DNA of 64,000 bases from Rhodococcus sp. IEGM 1409. Its GTDB lineage: Bacteria; Actinomycetota; Actinomycetes; Mycobacteriales; Mycobacteriaceae. Positions 18,725-28,043 of this stretch are shown piece by piece. Both the position numbers and the translations under genes were made by a program. Under the pieces are notes generated by a model. That model was not told the DNA's origin and searched no databases. It saw only the letters and a list, made by a program, of their open reading frames with translations. Position 1 is the first letter of the stretch, and every line of letters starts with the position of its first letter. The stretch covers positions 186,001-250,000 of the forward strand of contig NZ_JASHKN010000001.1 in assembly GCF_030056735.1 (NCBI RefSeq), in the 5' to 3' direction.

Positions 18725-18970
18725 ATGAGCGACGATCGGCCACGACCCGCCCGGGGACGCACTACGGTGTATCGACCCGTTCGCCTCGCCCTCGCAGCCA
18801 CGGCTGTGGCGGGAGCACTCGCAAGCGGCGGACTTTCTCTCGTTTCTTCTCCCACGGCCACGGCACTCGCGCCGGACACCTCGGCTTCTCACACCAAAAA
18901 TCCCGTAGCGAAGCGGCCCGTCGTGGTCGCCGGATTCGGAACCCCGGACGCCGTCTCCAACGGTTCGTGA
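18725..18970 (+). CDS. Small exported protein, coupled to ApbE-like gene
   Basis: An 81-residue protein with a clear export signal (basic MSDDRPRPARGRTTVYRP, then hydrophobic residues to about 45 and an Ala-x-Ala-like cut near TATALA). The mature part is only about 35 residues and has no known domain. Its stop codon overlaps the GTG of the ApbE-like gene by four bases. It may be a real small partner; alternatively a single-base error split one exported ApbE-like protein, since this would supply its missing signal peptide. Confidence 0.55.
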   Translation: MSDDRPRPARGRTTVYRPVRLALAATAVAGALASGGLSLVSSPTATALAPDTSASHTKNPVAKRPVVVAGFGTPDAVSNGS

Positions 18971-19761
18971 GCACTCCGCGCTCGGCCACCGAGTGGCTCA
19001 CCTGGGGCGTGCAGGCTCGGGTCGTCGTGACCGACCCTGAAGTCCTGCCCTCCGCTGCCAGCCTGGTTCGTGGGTACCTCACCGCTGCCGACGCCGCCAC
19101 CAATCGAGATCGTGCCGACTCCGAGATTCGTACCTACGTCAGCGCCGCAAGCAACGTCGAGGGCGTCGGGGTGACGCCGATGTTCGCGCACTTTCTCGAG
19201 GACGCGTTGGCTGTCGCACGACTGACCGACGGAAAACTCACGCCTACGGCCGGCTCGGCAGATCCTCACTCCTGGTGGAAGATTCGCGTCGAGAACAACC
19301 GTGTGTACAGCCCGGACGACGTCGTCCTCGACCTGTCCGCGACGGCCCGCGCCAGTTCAGCGGACCACTGCGCGGCGTCCACCGCCACGCTTCTCGGGTG
19401 CGGAGTGTTGGTCGGCCTCGGCGGCGACATCGCAGTTGCCGGCCCGGCACCGGAAGACGGTTGGCAGATTCAGGTTCAAGACCTACCTGGAGATCCGACA
19501 TGCCAGGTAGGTCTCCCGTCCGACTGCGGGATCGCGACAGCCAGCACCGTCAAACCACTGCATCGCGAATCGACCGCGACGCCGATGTGGCGCACGGTGT
19601 CGGTGATTGCATCGTCGTGCGCCCAGGCCGCCGCACTGAGTCGTGTTGCGGTTGGCATGGGCGGTTCGGCCATCGACTGGCTACATCAACTCGACGTACC
19701 CGCCAGGCTGGTCGACCAGGAGTTCCGCGTGACGGTTCTGGGCGGCTGGCCTGACGAGTAA
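18967..19761 (+). CDS. Divergent ApbE-like FAD:protein FMN transferase
   Basis: A 264-residue protein with the fold signatures of ApbE, which attaches FMN to threonine residues of flavoproteins: VVLDLSATARASSADHCAA and VGLGGDIAVAGPAPEDGWQI match the central motif pair. The C-terminal metal-binding block is altered: where active enzymes have Ala-Asp-Ala-x-Ser/Thr this protein reads QAAALS, and the HHLIDPRTG-like segment is shortened. Activity is doubtful. GTG start overlaps the preceding small exported ORF. No FMN-binding target protein was seen nearby. Confidence 0.65.
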   Translation: MSTPRSATEWLTWGVQARVVVTDPEVLPSAASLVRGYLTAADAATNRDRADSEIRTYVSAASNVEGVGVTPMFAHFLEDALAVARLTDGKLTPTAGSADPHSWWKIRVENNRVYSPDDVVLDLSATARASSADHCAASTATLLGCGVLVGLGGDIAVAGPAPEDGWQIQVQDLPGDPTCQVGLPSDCGIATASTVKPLHRESTATPMWRTVSVIASSCAQAAALSRVAVGMGGSAIDWLHQLDVPARLVDQEFRVTVLGGWPDE

Positions 19762-19767
19762 GTCGCG

Positions 19768-20979
19768 TCAGTTCTGCAGGCGTACTGCGTAGCCGGCGCG
19801 GTCGAAGGCCGTCAGAAGTTCCGTCTTGTTGTCCGGACCACGCGTCTCGACGGTGAGGAAGACTTCCACTTCGTCGAGTGCAAGTTCGCCACCGGTACGG
19901 GAGTGGATGACGTCGACCACGCTGGCACCGTTCGCCCGAACCACCTCGAGCAGCGACACCAGCGCGCCCGGCCGATCGTCGATCGTGATGTGAACGCCGA
20001 GGAACCGTCCGGCTGCCCGCAGCCCGTGTGAGATGACGTGCGTGAGCAGCAGCGGATCGATGTTGCCACCGGAGAGCACAGCGCATACCGGCCCGGTCAG
20101 TCCCAACTCCTCCGGCGAGCACGTCATCAACGCCGCAACGGCCGCGACGCCTGCCGGTTCGACGATCAGCTTGGCGCGTTCGAGGCACAACAGCAGCGCT
20201 TTGGACAACGCTTCCTCGCTGACCGTCACCACGGCGTCAACGTGTGCGGCAACCTCGGCGAACGGAACCTCGCCAGGGCAGCCCACGGCGATACCGTCTG
20301 CCATCGTCGACATCGACGCCAAGGCCGTCGGCTTCCCGGCCGCCAACGACGCCGGCCAGGCGGCCGCAGTTTCGGCCTGCACTCCGACGATGCGCACCTG
20401 CGGGCGTACAGCTTTGACTGCTGCCGCCACTCCGGCGATCAATCCACCGCCGCCGGTCGGAACGAGGATCGTGCCCACCTCGGGGAGTTGCTCGAGGATT
20501 TCCAGGCCCACCGTGCCCTGCCCCGCGACGACGTCTTCGTGGTCGAACGGGTGGACCAGGACCGCGCCGGTTCTATCCGCGAATTCGCGAGCGGCCACGA
20601 GCGCTTCGTCGACAGTCGAACCGTGCAGGTGAACCTGGGCCCCATATGCCTTGGTGGCCACCAACTTCGGCAGCGGCGCACCGGTCGGCATGAAGACCGT
20701 CGACTTGATTCCCAATTCTGTTGCAGACCAGGCAACTCCCTGCGCGTGGTTGCCGGCGCTGGCCGCGACCACTCCCGCTGCTCGTTCCTCCGCGGACAGA
20801 TTGGCGATGCGGTTGTAGGCACCGCGCGGCTTGAAAGAGCCGGTGCGTTGCAGGTTTTCACATTTCAAACTCACGGTGAAGCCGGTGGTTTCAGACAACA
20901 CTCGCGAAGCCACCACCGGGGTGCGGCGCATGACCGGGGCGAGAAGTTGCTGTGCAGCCTTTATCTGTTCGAGATTCAC
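19768..20979 (-). CDS. ilvA: Threonine ammonia-lyase, biosynthetic type with ACT-like tail
   Basis: A 403-residue pyridoxal-phosphate enzyme that deaminates threonine to 2-oxobutanoate, first step towards isoleucine. The cofactor lysine is in RTGSFKPRGAYNR and the phosphate loop in VPTGGGGLIAG. A C-terminal regulatory ACT-like domain (about 325-400) would mediate feedback. I chose the GTG at 20979, five bases after GGAGG; the frame is open a further nine codons upstream. It follows metB and a terminator. Confidence 0.92.
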   Translation of the reverse strand: MNLEQIKAAQQLLAPVMRRTPVVASRVLSETTGFTVSLKCENLQRTGSFKPRGAYNRIANLSAEERAAGVVAASAGNHAQGVAWSATELGIKSTVFMPTGAPLPKLVATKAYGAQVHLHGSTVDEALVAAREFADRTGAVLVHPFDHEDVVAGQGTVGLEILEQLPEVGTILVPTGGGGLIAGVAAAVKAVRPQVRIVGVQAETAAAWPASLAAGKPTALASMSTMADGIAVGCPGEVPFAEVAAHVDAVVTVSEEALSKALLLCLERAKLIVEPAGVAAVAALMTCSPEELGLTGPVCAVLSGGNIDPLLLTHVISHGLRAAGRFLGVHITIDDRPGALVSLLEVVRANGASVVDVIHSRTGGELALDEVEVFLTVETRGPDNKTELLTAFDRAGYAVRLQN

Positions 20980-20994
20980 GCATGCCTCCAGAAA

Positions 20995-21031
20995 GTGCGC
21001 CTCCACACCCTCGTGAGGTGTGAAGGCGCAC
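20995..21031 (-). terminator. metB terminator
   Basis: A 15-position stem with one mismatch: GTGCGCCT with AGGCGCAC, and CACACC with GGTGTG, around a 7-base loop. It lies between the metB stop and the ilvA start, so it should separate their transcripts or attenuate ilvA. Confidence 0.75.
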
Positions 21032-21066
21032 TGCAGGTTCGAATTCGAATTACCGTAGAGCGAAGA

Positions 21067-22239
21067 TCAGGACAGCGCTTGCTCGATGTCGCCGACCAGA
21101 TCGGAGGCGTCCTCGATGCCGACCGACAGGCGAACCAGATCGTCGGGAACCTCGAGCGCGGAACCGGCCGTCGAGGCGTGGGTCATCGCACCGGGGAACT
21201 CGATGAGGGATTCGACTCCGCCGAGAGATTCTGCCAGCGTGAAGATCTCGGTGCGCGAGCACAGGTCGAGAGCTGCCGCCTTGCCACCCTTGAGACGCAC
21301 GGAGATCATGCCACCGAAGCGTCGCATCTGCTTGGCCGCGACCTTGTGCGACGGGTGCGAAGCCAGGCCGGGGTAAATGACGCTGGCAACAGCGGGGTGA
21401 CCGTCGAGCAACTCGACGACCTTCTCCGCGTTGTCGCTGTGACGCTCCATGCGCAGCGCCAGTGTCTTGATTCCGCGCAACGTCAGGAACGCGTCGAACG
21501 GGCCGGGAACGCCGCCTGATCCGTTCTGCAGGAACGCGAAGGCCGTGTCCAGTTCTTCGTCGTTGCAGACGAGAGCGCCACCGACCACGTCGGAGTGTCC
21601 ACCGATGTACTTGGTCGTGGAGTGCAGCGCGATGTCGGCACCGAGCTGCAGCGGCTGCTGCAGGTACGGCGACGCGAAAGTGTTGTCCACCACGATCTTT
21701 GCGTTGCCTTCGTGGGCGACCTCGGTGAGGAGCTCGATGTCACCGATGTTGAGCAGCGGGTTCGTGGGGGTCTCGACCCAGACCAGCTTGGTGTTGGACT
21801 TCATCGCCGCGCGCACTGCATCGACGTCGGACACCGGAGCCGGGGTGTACTCGATCCCCCACTGCGTGAAGACCTTGTCGATGAGACGGAAGGTTCCGCC
21901 GTACGCGTCGTCCGGGATGACGAGGTGATCGCCGGGTCGAAGTACCGAACGGAGCAGGCAGTCGGTGGCCGCCATTCCCGAACTGAACGCTCGACCGTAG
22001 GTTCCGGATTCGAGCGCGGCGAGGTTCGCTTCGAGCGGGCGACGGGTGGGGTTACCCGTTCGCGCGTACTCGAAGCCACTGCGCATTCCACCGACGCCGT
22101 CTTGGGCGAAGGTGGAACTTGCGTAGATCGGCACGTTGACCGCACCGGTCAGCGGATCGGGTTCGTAACCCGCATGCACCGCTTTCGTGGAGAAACCCTG
22201 CCAGCTGATGTTGTCGGCCTTGCTGCGTTGCTCACTCAT
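21067..22239 (-). CDS. metB: Cystathionine gamma-synthase
   Basis: A 390-residue fold-type I PLP enzyme joining an activated homoserine ester and cysteine to cystathionine. The cofactor lysine is in LHSTTKYIGGHSD; YARTGNPTRR and FSSGMAA are family blocks. It corresponds to Rv1079 and lies 44 bases downstream of cbs in the same direction, so the two transsulfuration steps are likely cotranscribed. Cystathionine gamma-lyase is the alternative activity; synteny favours synthase. Confidence 0.92.
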   Translation of the reverse strand: MSEQRSKADNISWQGFSTKAVHAGYEPDPLTGAVNVPIYASSTFAQDGVGGMRSGFEYARTGNPTRRPLEANLAALESGTYGRAFSSGMAATDCLLRSVLRPGDHLVIPDDAYGGTFRLIDKVFTQWGIEYTPAPVSDVDAVRAAMKSNTKLVWVETPTNPLLNIGDIELLTEVAHEGNAKIVVDNTFASPYLQQPLQLGADIALHSTTKYIGGHSDVVGGALVCNDEELDTAFAFLQNGSGGVPGPFDAFLTLRGIKTLALRMERHSDNAEKVVELLDGHPAVASVIYPGLASHPSHKVAAKQMRRFGGMISVRLKGGKAAALDLCSRTEIFTLAESLGGVESLIEFPGAMTHASTAGSALEVPDDLVRLSVGIEDASDLVGDIEQALS

Positions 22240-22255
22240 GATCCCCAGCCTAATG

Positions 22256-22304
22256 GCGCCGGTGCCGGCGCAGGAATCCGAACTCAGGAATCCGAACTCA
22301 GGAA
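22256..22304. repeat. Intercistronic hairpin and 14-bp tandem repeat at cbs end
   Basis: GCGCCGG/CCGGCGC (22256-22271) forms a compact hairpin between cbs and metB. Next to it CAGGAATCCGAACT occurs twice head to tail (22271-22284 and 22285-22298) and a partial third CAGGAA follows. The repeat runs across the cbs stop codon, so a copy of the last codons lies after the stop. Confidence 0.7.
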
Positions 22305-23669
22305 ACCCAGGAGATCGTGGCGCGTGATGACACCGACCGGCTTGCCGTCGTCTACGACCATGAGTGCGTCGGTGTCACCGAGCGCCTTCGTCGCAGCCGA
22401 GACCGGCTCGCCGGAACCGATGAGCGGGAACGGCTTGCTCATGTGCTTCTCGACGGAATCCGCAAGGTGCGCACGGCCTTCGAATACCGCGCTCAACAGA
22501 TCTCGCTCGGACACACTTCCGGCGACCTCGCCTGCCATGACCGGCGGTTCCGCACCGACGACGGGCATCTGGGACACGCCGTACTCGCGCAGGATCTCGA
22601 TCGCGTCGCGCAGGGTCTCCGACGGGTGGGTGTGTACGAGGTCCGGCAGCTCGCCCGACTTGCCGCGCAGAACGTCGCCGACGGTGGGGACGTTCGTCTT
22701 GCCGTCCAGTGGGGTGCGCAGGAATCCGTACGACGCCATCCACTGATCGTTGAAGATCTTGGACAGGTAACCGCGGCCACCGTCCGGGAGGAGGACGACG
22801 ATCAGGGCGTCGGGGCCCTCGCGCTTGGCTACTTCGAGGGCAGCGACGACGGCCATACCGCAGGAACCGCCGACCAGCAGGCCCTCTTCTCGGGCGAGGC
22901 GACGCGTCATCTCGAAGGAATCCGCGTCGGAGACCGCGATGATCTCGTCCGGGATCGACGGATCGTATGCAGTCGGCCAGAAGTCTTCGCCGACGCCCTC
23001 GACCAGGTACGGGCGCCCGGTGCCGCCGGAGTAGACGGAGCCTTCCGGGTCTGCGCCGATGACCTTGACCTTGCCGCCCGACATTTCCTTGAGGTAGCGG
23101 CCGGTGCCGGTGATGGTTCCGCCGGTGCCGACGCCCGCGACGAAGTGCGTGATCTTGCCGTCGGTGTCGGCCCAGATCTCGGGGCCGGTGGTCTCGTAAT
23201 GGCTCTCGGGGCCGCCCGGGTTGGAGTACTGGTTGGGCTTCCAGGCGCCGGGGATCTCACGGGTGAGGCGGTCGGAGACGCTGTAGTAGCTGTTCGGGTT
23301 GTCCGGCGCGACTGCCGTGGGGCACACGACCACCTCGGCGCCGTAGGCACGCAGGACGTTGCGCTTGTCTTCGCTGACCTTGTCGGGGCAGACGAAAACG
23401 CACTTGTATCCACGCTTTTGCGCCACGAGCGCCAAGCCGATTCCGGTATTGCCCGAAGTCGGTTCGACGATGGTGCCGCCCGGCTTCAGTTCACCCGAAG
23501 CCTCGGCTGCGTCGATCATCTTGACGGCGATGCGGTCCTTGGAGCTACCGCCCGGGTTGAGGTACTCGACCTTGGCTGCCACCGTGCCGAAGTTTTCGCC
23601 CGTGACGGACGTGAGCTTGACGAGTGGGGTGTTGCCGATGAGGTCGACGACGTGTTCCGCGATGCGCAT
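22284..23669 (-). CDS. cbs: Cystathionine beta-synthase
   Basis: A 461-residue enzyme condensing serine and homocysteine to cystathionine. The N-terminal PLP domain has the cofactor lysine in GGSSKDRIAVKM (near residue 44) and the phosphate loop GVGTGGTITGTG; the C-terminal third holds two CBS modules (about 335-455) as in Rv1077. With metB next door, sulfur can be moved between homocysteine and cysteine. The last codons are tandemly duplicated past the stop. Confidence 0.95.
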   Translation of the reverse strand: MRIAEHVVDLIGNTPLVKLTSVTGENFGTVAAKVEYLNPGGSSKDRIAVKMIDAAEASGELKPGGTIVEPTSGNTGIGLALVAQKRGYKCVFVCPDKVSEDKRNVLRAYGAEVVVCPTAVAPDNPNSYYSVSDRLTREIPGAWKPNQYSNPGGPESHYETTGPEIWADTDGKITHFVAGVGTGGTITGTGRYLKEMSGGKVKVIGADPEGSVYSGGTGRPYLVEGVGEDFWPTAYDPSIPDEIIAVSDADSFEMTRRLAREEGLLVGGSCGMAVVAALEVAKREGPDALIVVLLPDGGRGYLSKIFNDQWMASYGFLRTPLDGKTNVPTVGDVLRGKSGELPDLVHTHPSETLRDAIEILREYGVSQMPVVGAEPPVMAGEVAGSVSERDLLSAVFEGRAHLADSVEKHMSKPFPLIGSGEPVSAATKALGDTDALMVVDDGKPVGVITRHDLLGFLSSDS

Positions 23670-23749
23670 TCGTCCATGTTCCCAGATAGAAGAAAACGGT
23701 GCGCGCGGACGTCGGGCGAAGGCGGTGCAATCCGGCTAGATTGGCAAGT

Positions 23750-24712
23750 GTGAGTCGAACCGGTCTGAAAGCGTCGGTGGCCACGGTGGTGGCCGGATCG
23801 AGTGCAGGCACGCTCTCCTGGTTGGGCTACAACTATCTGATGTCGCAGGCAGGTGCGGCGCGTGGGGTGATCGGTCGCAATATCGCCAAGCCACCCGAGG
23901 CGGACGGGGTGTACGCACCCGGCGCCGACAACCCGGAACCCTGGTGGCGGGGCGTGCCCTTCGATCTCCACTTGATGATCTTCGGCGATTCGTCGGCGGC
24001 CGGCGTCGGCGCTCTGACGGCGTCGGAAGTTCCGGGTGTGCAGGTCGCGAAGCTGCTCGCGAGTGAAACCGGGAAACGAATCCGTTTGAGTACCAAGGCT
24101 ATCGGCGGCGCCACCTCACGCGGGTTGAGCGGGCAGGTCGACGCCGTGTTCGTTGCCGGCCCTCCCCCGGACGCTGCGGTGATCCTGATCGGCGCCAACG
24201 ACGTCACCGCGAAGAACGCAATTCGCGCTTCGGCAAAACGCCTCGGTGACGCAGTACGACGCTTACGCGAGAGCGGCGCCGTCGTTGTTGTCGGTACCTG
24301 CCCGGATCTGGGAGTGGTCACAGCCATCCCACAACCTCTGCGCTCCGTGGTGCGCGAATGGGGTCATCGCCTCGCGCTCGCCCAGGCGGCCGCGACCAGA
24401 AACGCCGGGGGTCATCCCGTTCCACTTGCAGACCTGCTGGCCAAGGAGTTCCTGGCCTCGCCCGACACGATGTTCTCCGCCGACCGTTTCCACCCGTCCG
24501 CAGCCGGATACGAACTCGCAGCAAAGCAGATCGTCCCGGTCCTCGCGTCAGCTCTGGATGAGTGGCAGGGTGGCCCGCTACCCGAACTCCCCCACGTCTC
24601 GGAGGCGGCACAAGCTCGCACCGTCGCGGCCCGACTGACAGCGGCGGCAACCCAGTGGAAAGCCTTCGCGCGACGCACCAAACCCGCAGGTCAGCGCCCC
24701 GACGTCAACTGA
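23750..24712 (+). CDS. SGNH/GDSL-type hydrolase (Rv1075c-like)
   Basis: A 320-residue esterase of the SGNH fold. Block I IFGDSSAAG (Ser, near residue 78), block III GANDVT (Asn) and block V DRFHPSAAGY (Asp and His, near 244) are present. A hydrophobic N-terminal stretch (residues 8-30) suggests a membrane anchor or signal. The GTG at 23750 is chosen to give this N-terminus. The M. tuberculosis counterpart is a cell-wall-associated esterase. Divergent from cbs. Confidence 0.85.
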   Translation: MSRTGLKASVATVVAGSSAGTLSWLGYNYLMSQAGAARGVIGRNIAKPPEADGVYAPGADNPEPWWRGVPFDLHLMIFGDSSAAGVGALTASEVPGVQVAKLLASETGKRIRLSTKAIGGATSRGLSGQVDAVFVAGPPPDAAVILIGANDVTAKNAIRASAKRLGDAVRRLRESGAVVVVGTCPDLGVVTAIPQPLRSVVREWGHRLALAQAAATRNAGGHPVPLADLLAKEFLASPDTMFSADRFHPSAAGYELAAKQIVPVLASALDEWQGGPLPELPHVSEAAQARTVAARLTAAATQWKAFARRTKPAGQRPDVN

Positions 24713-24833
24713 GTGAGACTGCGTGACCACCATCTGGGAGTGGCAACGTAAATTGTAAGTCGAAGCTGCATTCAACTTGCCCTGCTCGACGGCGTTTCAA
24801 GCCGCCCGCGAGCAGTACACAAAAGGAGTTTTC

Positions 24834-26051
24834 ATGCCCGAGGCAGTAATCGTCTCAGCAGTACGGTCGCCCATCGGCCGCGCAATGAAGGGTTCGCTCA
24901 AGGACATCCGCCCGGATGACCTCGCAACTCAGATGGTTGCCGCCGCGTTGGCAAAGATCCCCGAGCTCGACCCCACCGAGATCGACGACCTCATGCTCGG
25001 TTGCGGCCAGCCCGCCGGCCAGTCGGGCTTCAACATCGCCCGCGTCGTCGCCGTCCAGCTCGGCTACGACTTCCTTCCCGGTGTCACGGTCAACCGTTAC
25101 TGTTCCTCCTCGCTGCAGACCACCCGCATGGCGCTGCACGCCATCCGCGCGGGCGAGGGCGACGTCTTCATCTCCGCCGGCGTCGAGTCCGTCTCCAGCT
25201 TCATCACCGGCAACGCCGACGGCCTGCCCAACACCAAGAACCCGCTGTTCGACGCAGCGCAGGCTCGCAGCGCCAAGCTCGCCGAAGGTGGAGTCGCCTG
25301 GACCGATCCTCGCGAAGAGGGCCTGATCCCCGACGTGTACCTGGGTATGGGCCAGACCGCGGAGAACGTCGCTTCCGCCACCGGCATCACCCGCGAAGAC
25401 CAGGACCGCTGGGCAGTTCGCAGCCAGAACCGCGCCGAGGAAGCGATCGCTCGCGGCTTCTTCGAGCGTGAGATCACCCCCGTCACCCTCGCCGACGGCA
25501 CCGTCGTCTCCAAGGACGACGGCCCCCGCGCAGGCACCACCTACGAGGGCATCAGCGGCCTCAAGCCCGTCTTCCGCCCCGACGGCACCGTCACCGCGGG
25601 CAACGCCTGCCCGCTCAACGACGGCGCAGCCGCACTGGTGATCATGTCCGACACCAAGGCAAAGGCACTCGGCCTGACCCCGCTCGCTCGCATCGTCTCC
25701 ACCGGCGTCTCGGGCCTGTCCCCCGAGATCATGGGCCTCGGCCCGATTCAGGCCGTCAAGAACGCCCTGAAGATCGCCGGCAAGTCGATCTCCGACATCG
25801 ACCTGTTCGAGATCAACGAGGCATTCGCCGTGCAGGTCCTCGGATCCGCTCGCGAACTGGGTATCGAAGAAGACAAGCTCAACATCTCCGGTGGCGCGAT
25901 CGCACTGGGCCACCCCTTCGGTATGACCGGTGCCCGCATCACCAACACCCTGATCAACAACCTGCAGGAGCAGGACAAGACCTTCGGCGTCGAGACCATG
26001 TGTGTCGGCGGCGGACAGGGCATGGCAATGGTGATCGAGCGCCTCAGCTGA
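24834..26051 (+). CDS. fadA: Acetyl-CoA acyltransferase (thiolase)
   Basis: A 405-residue thiolase, last step of beta-oxidation or acetoacetyl-CoA formation. The acyl-accepting Cys is in NRYCSSSLQTT (near residue 92); the C-terminal GHPFGMTGARI (His) and MCVGGGQGMAMV (second Cys) complete the active site. An AAAGGAG site precedes the ATG. In the place of Rv1074c (fadA3), next to an enoyl-CoA hydratase gene. The codon use is very biased to C-ending codons, suggesting strong expression. Confidence 0.94.
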   Translation: MPEAVIVSAVRSPIGRAMKGSLKDIRPDDLATQMVAAALAKIPELDPTEIDDLMLGCGQPAGQSGFNIARVVAVQLGYDFLPGVTVNRYCSSSLQTTRMALHAIRAGEGDVFISAGVESVSSFITGNADGLPNTKNPLFDAAQARSAKLAEGGVAWTDPREEGLIPDVYLGMGQTAENVASATGITREDQDRWAVRSQNRAEEAIARGFFEREITPVTLADGTVVSKDDGPRAGTTYEGISGLKPVFRPDGTVTAGNACPLNDGAAALVIMSDTKAKALGLTPLARIVSTGVSGLSPEIMGLGPIQAVKNALKIAGKSISDIDLFEINEAFAVQVLGSARELGIEEDKLNISGGAIALGHPFGMTGARITNTLINNLQEQDKTFGVETMCVGGGQGMAMVIERLS

Positions 26052-26066
26052 TCCCCTGAGCACGTC

Positions 26067-26104
26067 GAAAGCGGCCGCCGGGCTTCTGCCGGGCGGCCGC
26101 TTTC
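26067..26104. terminator. Terminator between fadA and enoyl-CoA hydratase
   Basis: A 13-bp stem GAAAGCGGCCGCC with its complement lies between convergent genes. Confidence 0.85.
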
Positions 26105-26117
26105 ATGTGGTCGTGTT

Positions 26118-26873
26118 TCACGTTGTGGTGAATTTCTGAGCAAAACTCCCCAACTCGCGAATCAACTCTCGCGCAGCGTTGTCTTCACGCTGCACGGCGG
26201 CGCGGGCCTCTTCTGCCCAACCATGACGGAGCAGTCGTTTGGCGGCCAGCACGGCAGGTCCGACGTTGGCGGCAATCTGCTCGGCGCTCTCGCGGGCGCG
26301 CGCATGTACCTCGTCGGCTGGTACCGCTGCGGTCGCCAAGCCGTAGTCAGCCGCTTCGACGCCGCTGAGCCATCGGGCCGACAAGATCAGTTCGCCCGCG
26401 CGCTGTGTTCCGATCACCTTGGGCAGCAACCAACTACTGGCTGCTTCGGGCGCCGTGCCCAGCGATGTGAACGGTGCCCGCAAGCGTGCGTCCTCGGCAA
26501 CGTAGACGACGTCGCAGTAGAGCAGCATGGTCAGACCGATGCCGACGGCGGCGCCGTGCACCGCGGCGATCAAAGGCTTCGGGAACTCCACCAACGCAAC
26601 GATCAGCGGCGAGAATGCGCGGCCGAAGTCGGCATTGTCCGTGCCTGGTTCGGCGAGCGCCCGTAGGTCGACGCCACTCGAAAATGCCTTGCCTGCGCCC
26701 TCGACGATCACCACGGCCACGGCATCGTCCGACGCCGCGTCGTCGAGCGCCTTGGTCAACGCTCGAAAGCCGGCTGCGTTGAAAGCGTTCAGGCGGCTCG
26801 GATTGTTGAAGGTCAGCGTTCGCACTGCTCCGGCATCCGCAACGAGGACGGGTTCGGTGGTGTTCGTCGACAT
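26118..26873 (-). CDS. Enoyl-CoA hydratase/isomerase family protein
   Basis: A 251-residue crotonase-fold protein. The oxyanion-hole segments GKAFSSGVDLRAL and AVHGAAVGIGLTMLLYCD are clear. Of the two hydratase glutamates only the region GTAPEAASSWLLP carries a Glu, a pattern closer to delta3,delta2-enoyl-CoA isomerases than to classical hydratases. It sits beside the thiolase as echA genes do in mycobacteria, so a role in fatty acid degradation is likely; the exact reaction is open. Confidence 0.85.
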   Translation of the reverse strand: MSTNTTEPVLVADAGAVRTLTFNNPSRLNAFNAAGFRALTKALDDAASDDAVAVVIVEGAGKAFSSGVDLRALAEPGTDNADFGRAFSPLIVALVEFPKPLIAAVHGAAVGIGLTMLLYCDVVYVAEDARLRAPFTSLGTAPEAASSWLLPKVIGTQRAGELILSARWLSGVEAADYGLATAAVPADEVHARARESAEQIAANVGPAVLAAKRLLRHGWAEEARAAVQREDNAARELIRELGSFAQKFTTT

Positions 26874-26941
26874 TTGTGCATCCTTCGCTGAAAACCAAGC
26901 ATTTGCTAGGTATCAAAGCACCGTAACCGCCCACCGACGAC

Positions 26942-26973
26942 AAAAGAAGGGCCCCGAGTGGGGCCCTTCTTTT
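26942..26973. terminator. Intrinsic terminator
   Basis: AAAAGAAGGGCCCC, a 4-base loop and its perfect complement ending in TTTT: a classical rho-independent terminator beyond the BAX inhibitor-like gene, working in both directions. Confidence 0.93.
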
Positions 26974-27001
26974 TAGCTTCTTGCGGGTAGTACCGAGCCT
27001 G

Positions 27002-27868
27002 TCAGTCTCTGCTGAAGTAACTCAGCAGACGGAGGATCTCGATGTACAGCCAAACGAGTGTGACCGTGAGACCGAGCGCAACACCCCAGGCCGCCTTCTC
27101 CGGAGCCTGTGCTCGGATCAGCTGATCAGCGGCGTCAAAGTCGAGGAGGAAGCTAAACGCTGCCAGACCGATGCACACGAGGCTGAAGATGATGGCAATC
27201 GGGCCACCGTCGCGCAGTCCCAGTCCACCATCGATGAAGAAACTGGCCACGAGGTTACCGAGTGCCAGAACGACAACACCGATCAACGCACCGATGATCA
27301 TTCGCGTCAGACGCGGCGTAACGCGAATCGCGCCGGTCTTGTAAACCACCAGCATGCCGAAGAACACACCGAAGGTACCGAGAACAGCTTGGGCGATCAG
27401 CGTCGAAGCCTCTGCACCGCCGGCAGCCTCGATCGGAAACGTGAACATGAACGACAGCGCGCCGAGAAAGAGGCCCTCGAACGCTGCATACGCCAGCACG
27501 ATTACCGGGCTGTCCATCTTGCGCCCGAACGTGGCCACCAACACCAGAACAAGGCCGACCAGTCCGCCGACAATCACGAAAGGCGTCGCGAGGCTGGGAT
27601 TGTTGTTCACGAGGAAGTAAGAAATCAGTGCGGTAACTGACAGCACACCGAGCGTGATGCCCGTCTTGGTGACGACGTCGTCGATCGTCATGGCCCGCGA
27701 GGTGGGACCGGTCTGGTACGGCTCAGCCGGAGCGTACTGCGGCTGACCGAACTGCTGGGTTGCCTGCGAGGCGCCCGCCGTCGCAGATCCGAACGAGGCG
27801 TATCCGTTGCCCTCTTGCTTGGGCAGATTGCGGAACACCGGGTTGCTGGTGGTGCGCACCGTGATCAT
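27002..27868 (-). CDS. BAX inhibitor-1/YccA-like membrane protein
   Basis: A 288-residue protein with a proline/glutamine-rich cytoplasmic N-terminus (about 80 residues) and seven hydrophobic segments (about residues 85-285). AYAAFEGLFLGALSF and the C-terminal DFDAADQLI and LYIEILRLLSYFSRD fit the actinobacterial branch of the BAX inhibitor-1 (YccA) family, thought to act as calcium/proton leak channels. Alone between terminators. The 175-base AT-rich region on its 5' side probably holds its promoter; I see no gene there. Confidence 0.85.
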   Translation of the reverse strand: MITVRTTSNPVFRNLPKQEGNGYASFGSATAGASQATQQFGQPQYAPAEPYQTGPTSRAMTIDDVVTKTGITLGVLSVTALISYFLVNNNPSLATPFVIVGGLVGLVLVLVATFGRKMDSPVIVLAYAAFEGLFLGALSFMFTFPIEAAGGAEASTLIAQAVLGTFGVFFGMLVVYKTGAIRVTPRLTRMIIGALIGVVVLALGNLVASFFIDGGLGLRDGGPIAIIFSLVCIGLAAFSFLLDFDAADQLIRAQAPEKAAWGVALGLTVTLVWLYIEILRLLSYFSRD

Positions 27869-28043
27869 CCCTTCATCGTGGTGGCCTACGACGGGTGCGT
27901 CGCGGGTTCGCCGGACGGATCCGAGTTTCCGACACGGTCCGTGTACCTAACTAAAAGTAAAGCACTCGTAATTTACAACGTCGAAGCATCCGCGGTAGTT
28001 CCCGGCGCGTTTCCGGAAGGTCAACACTCTTCCCTTTTCGATA

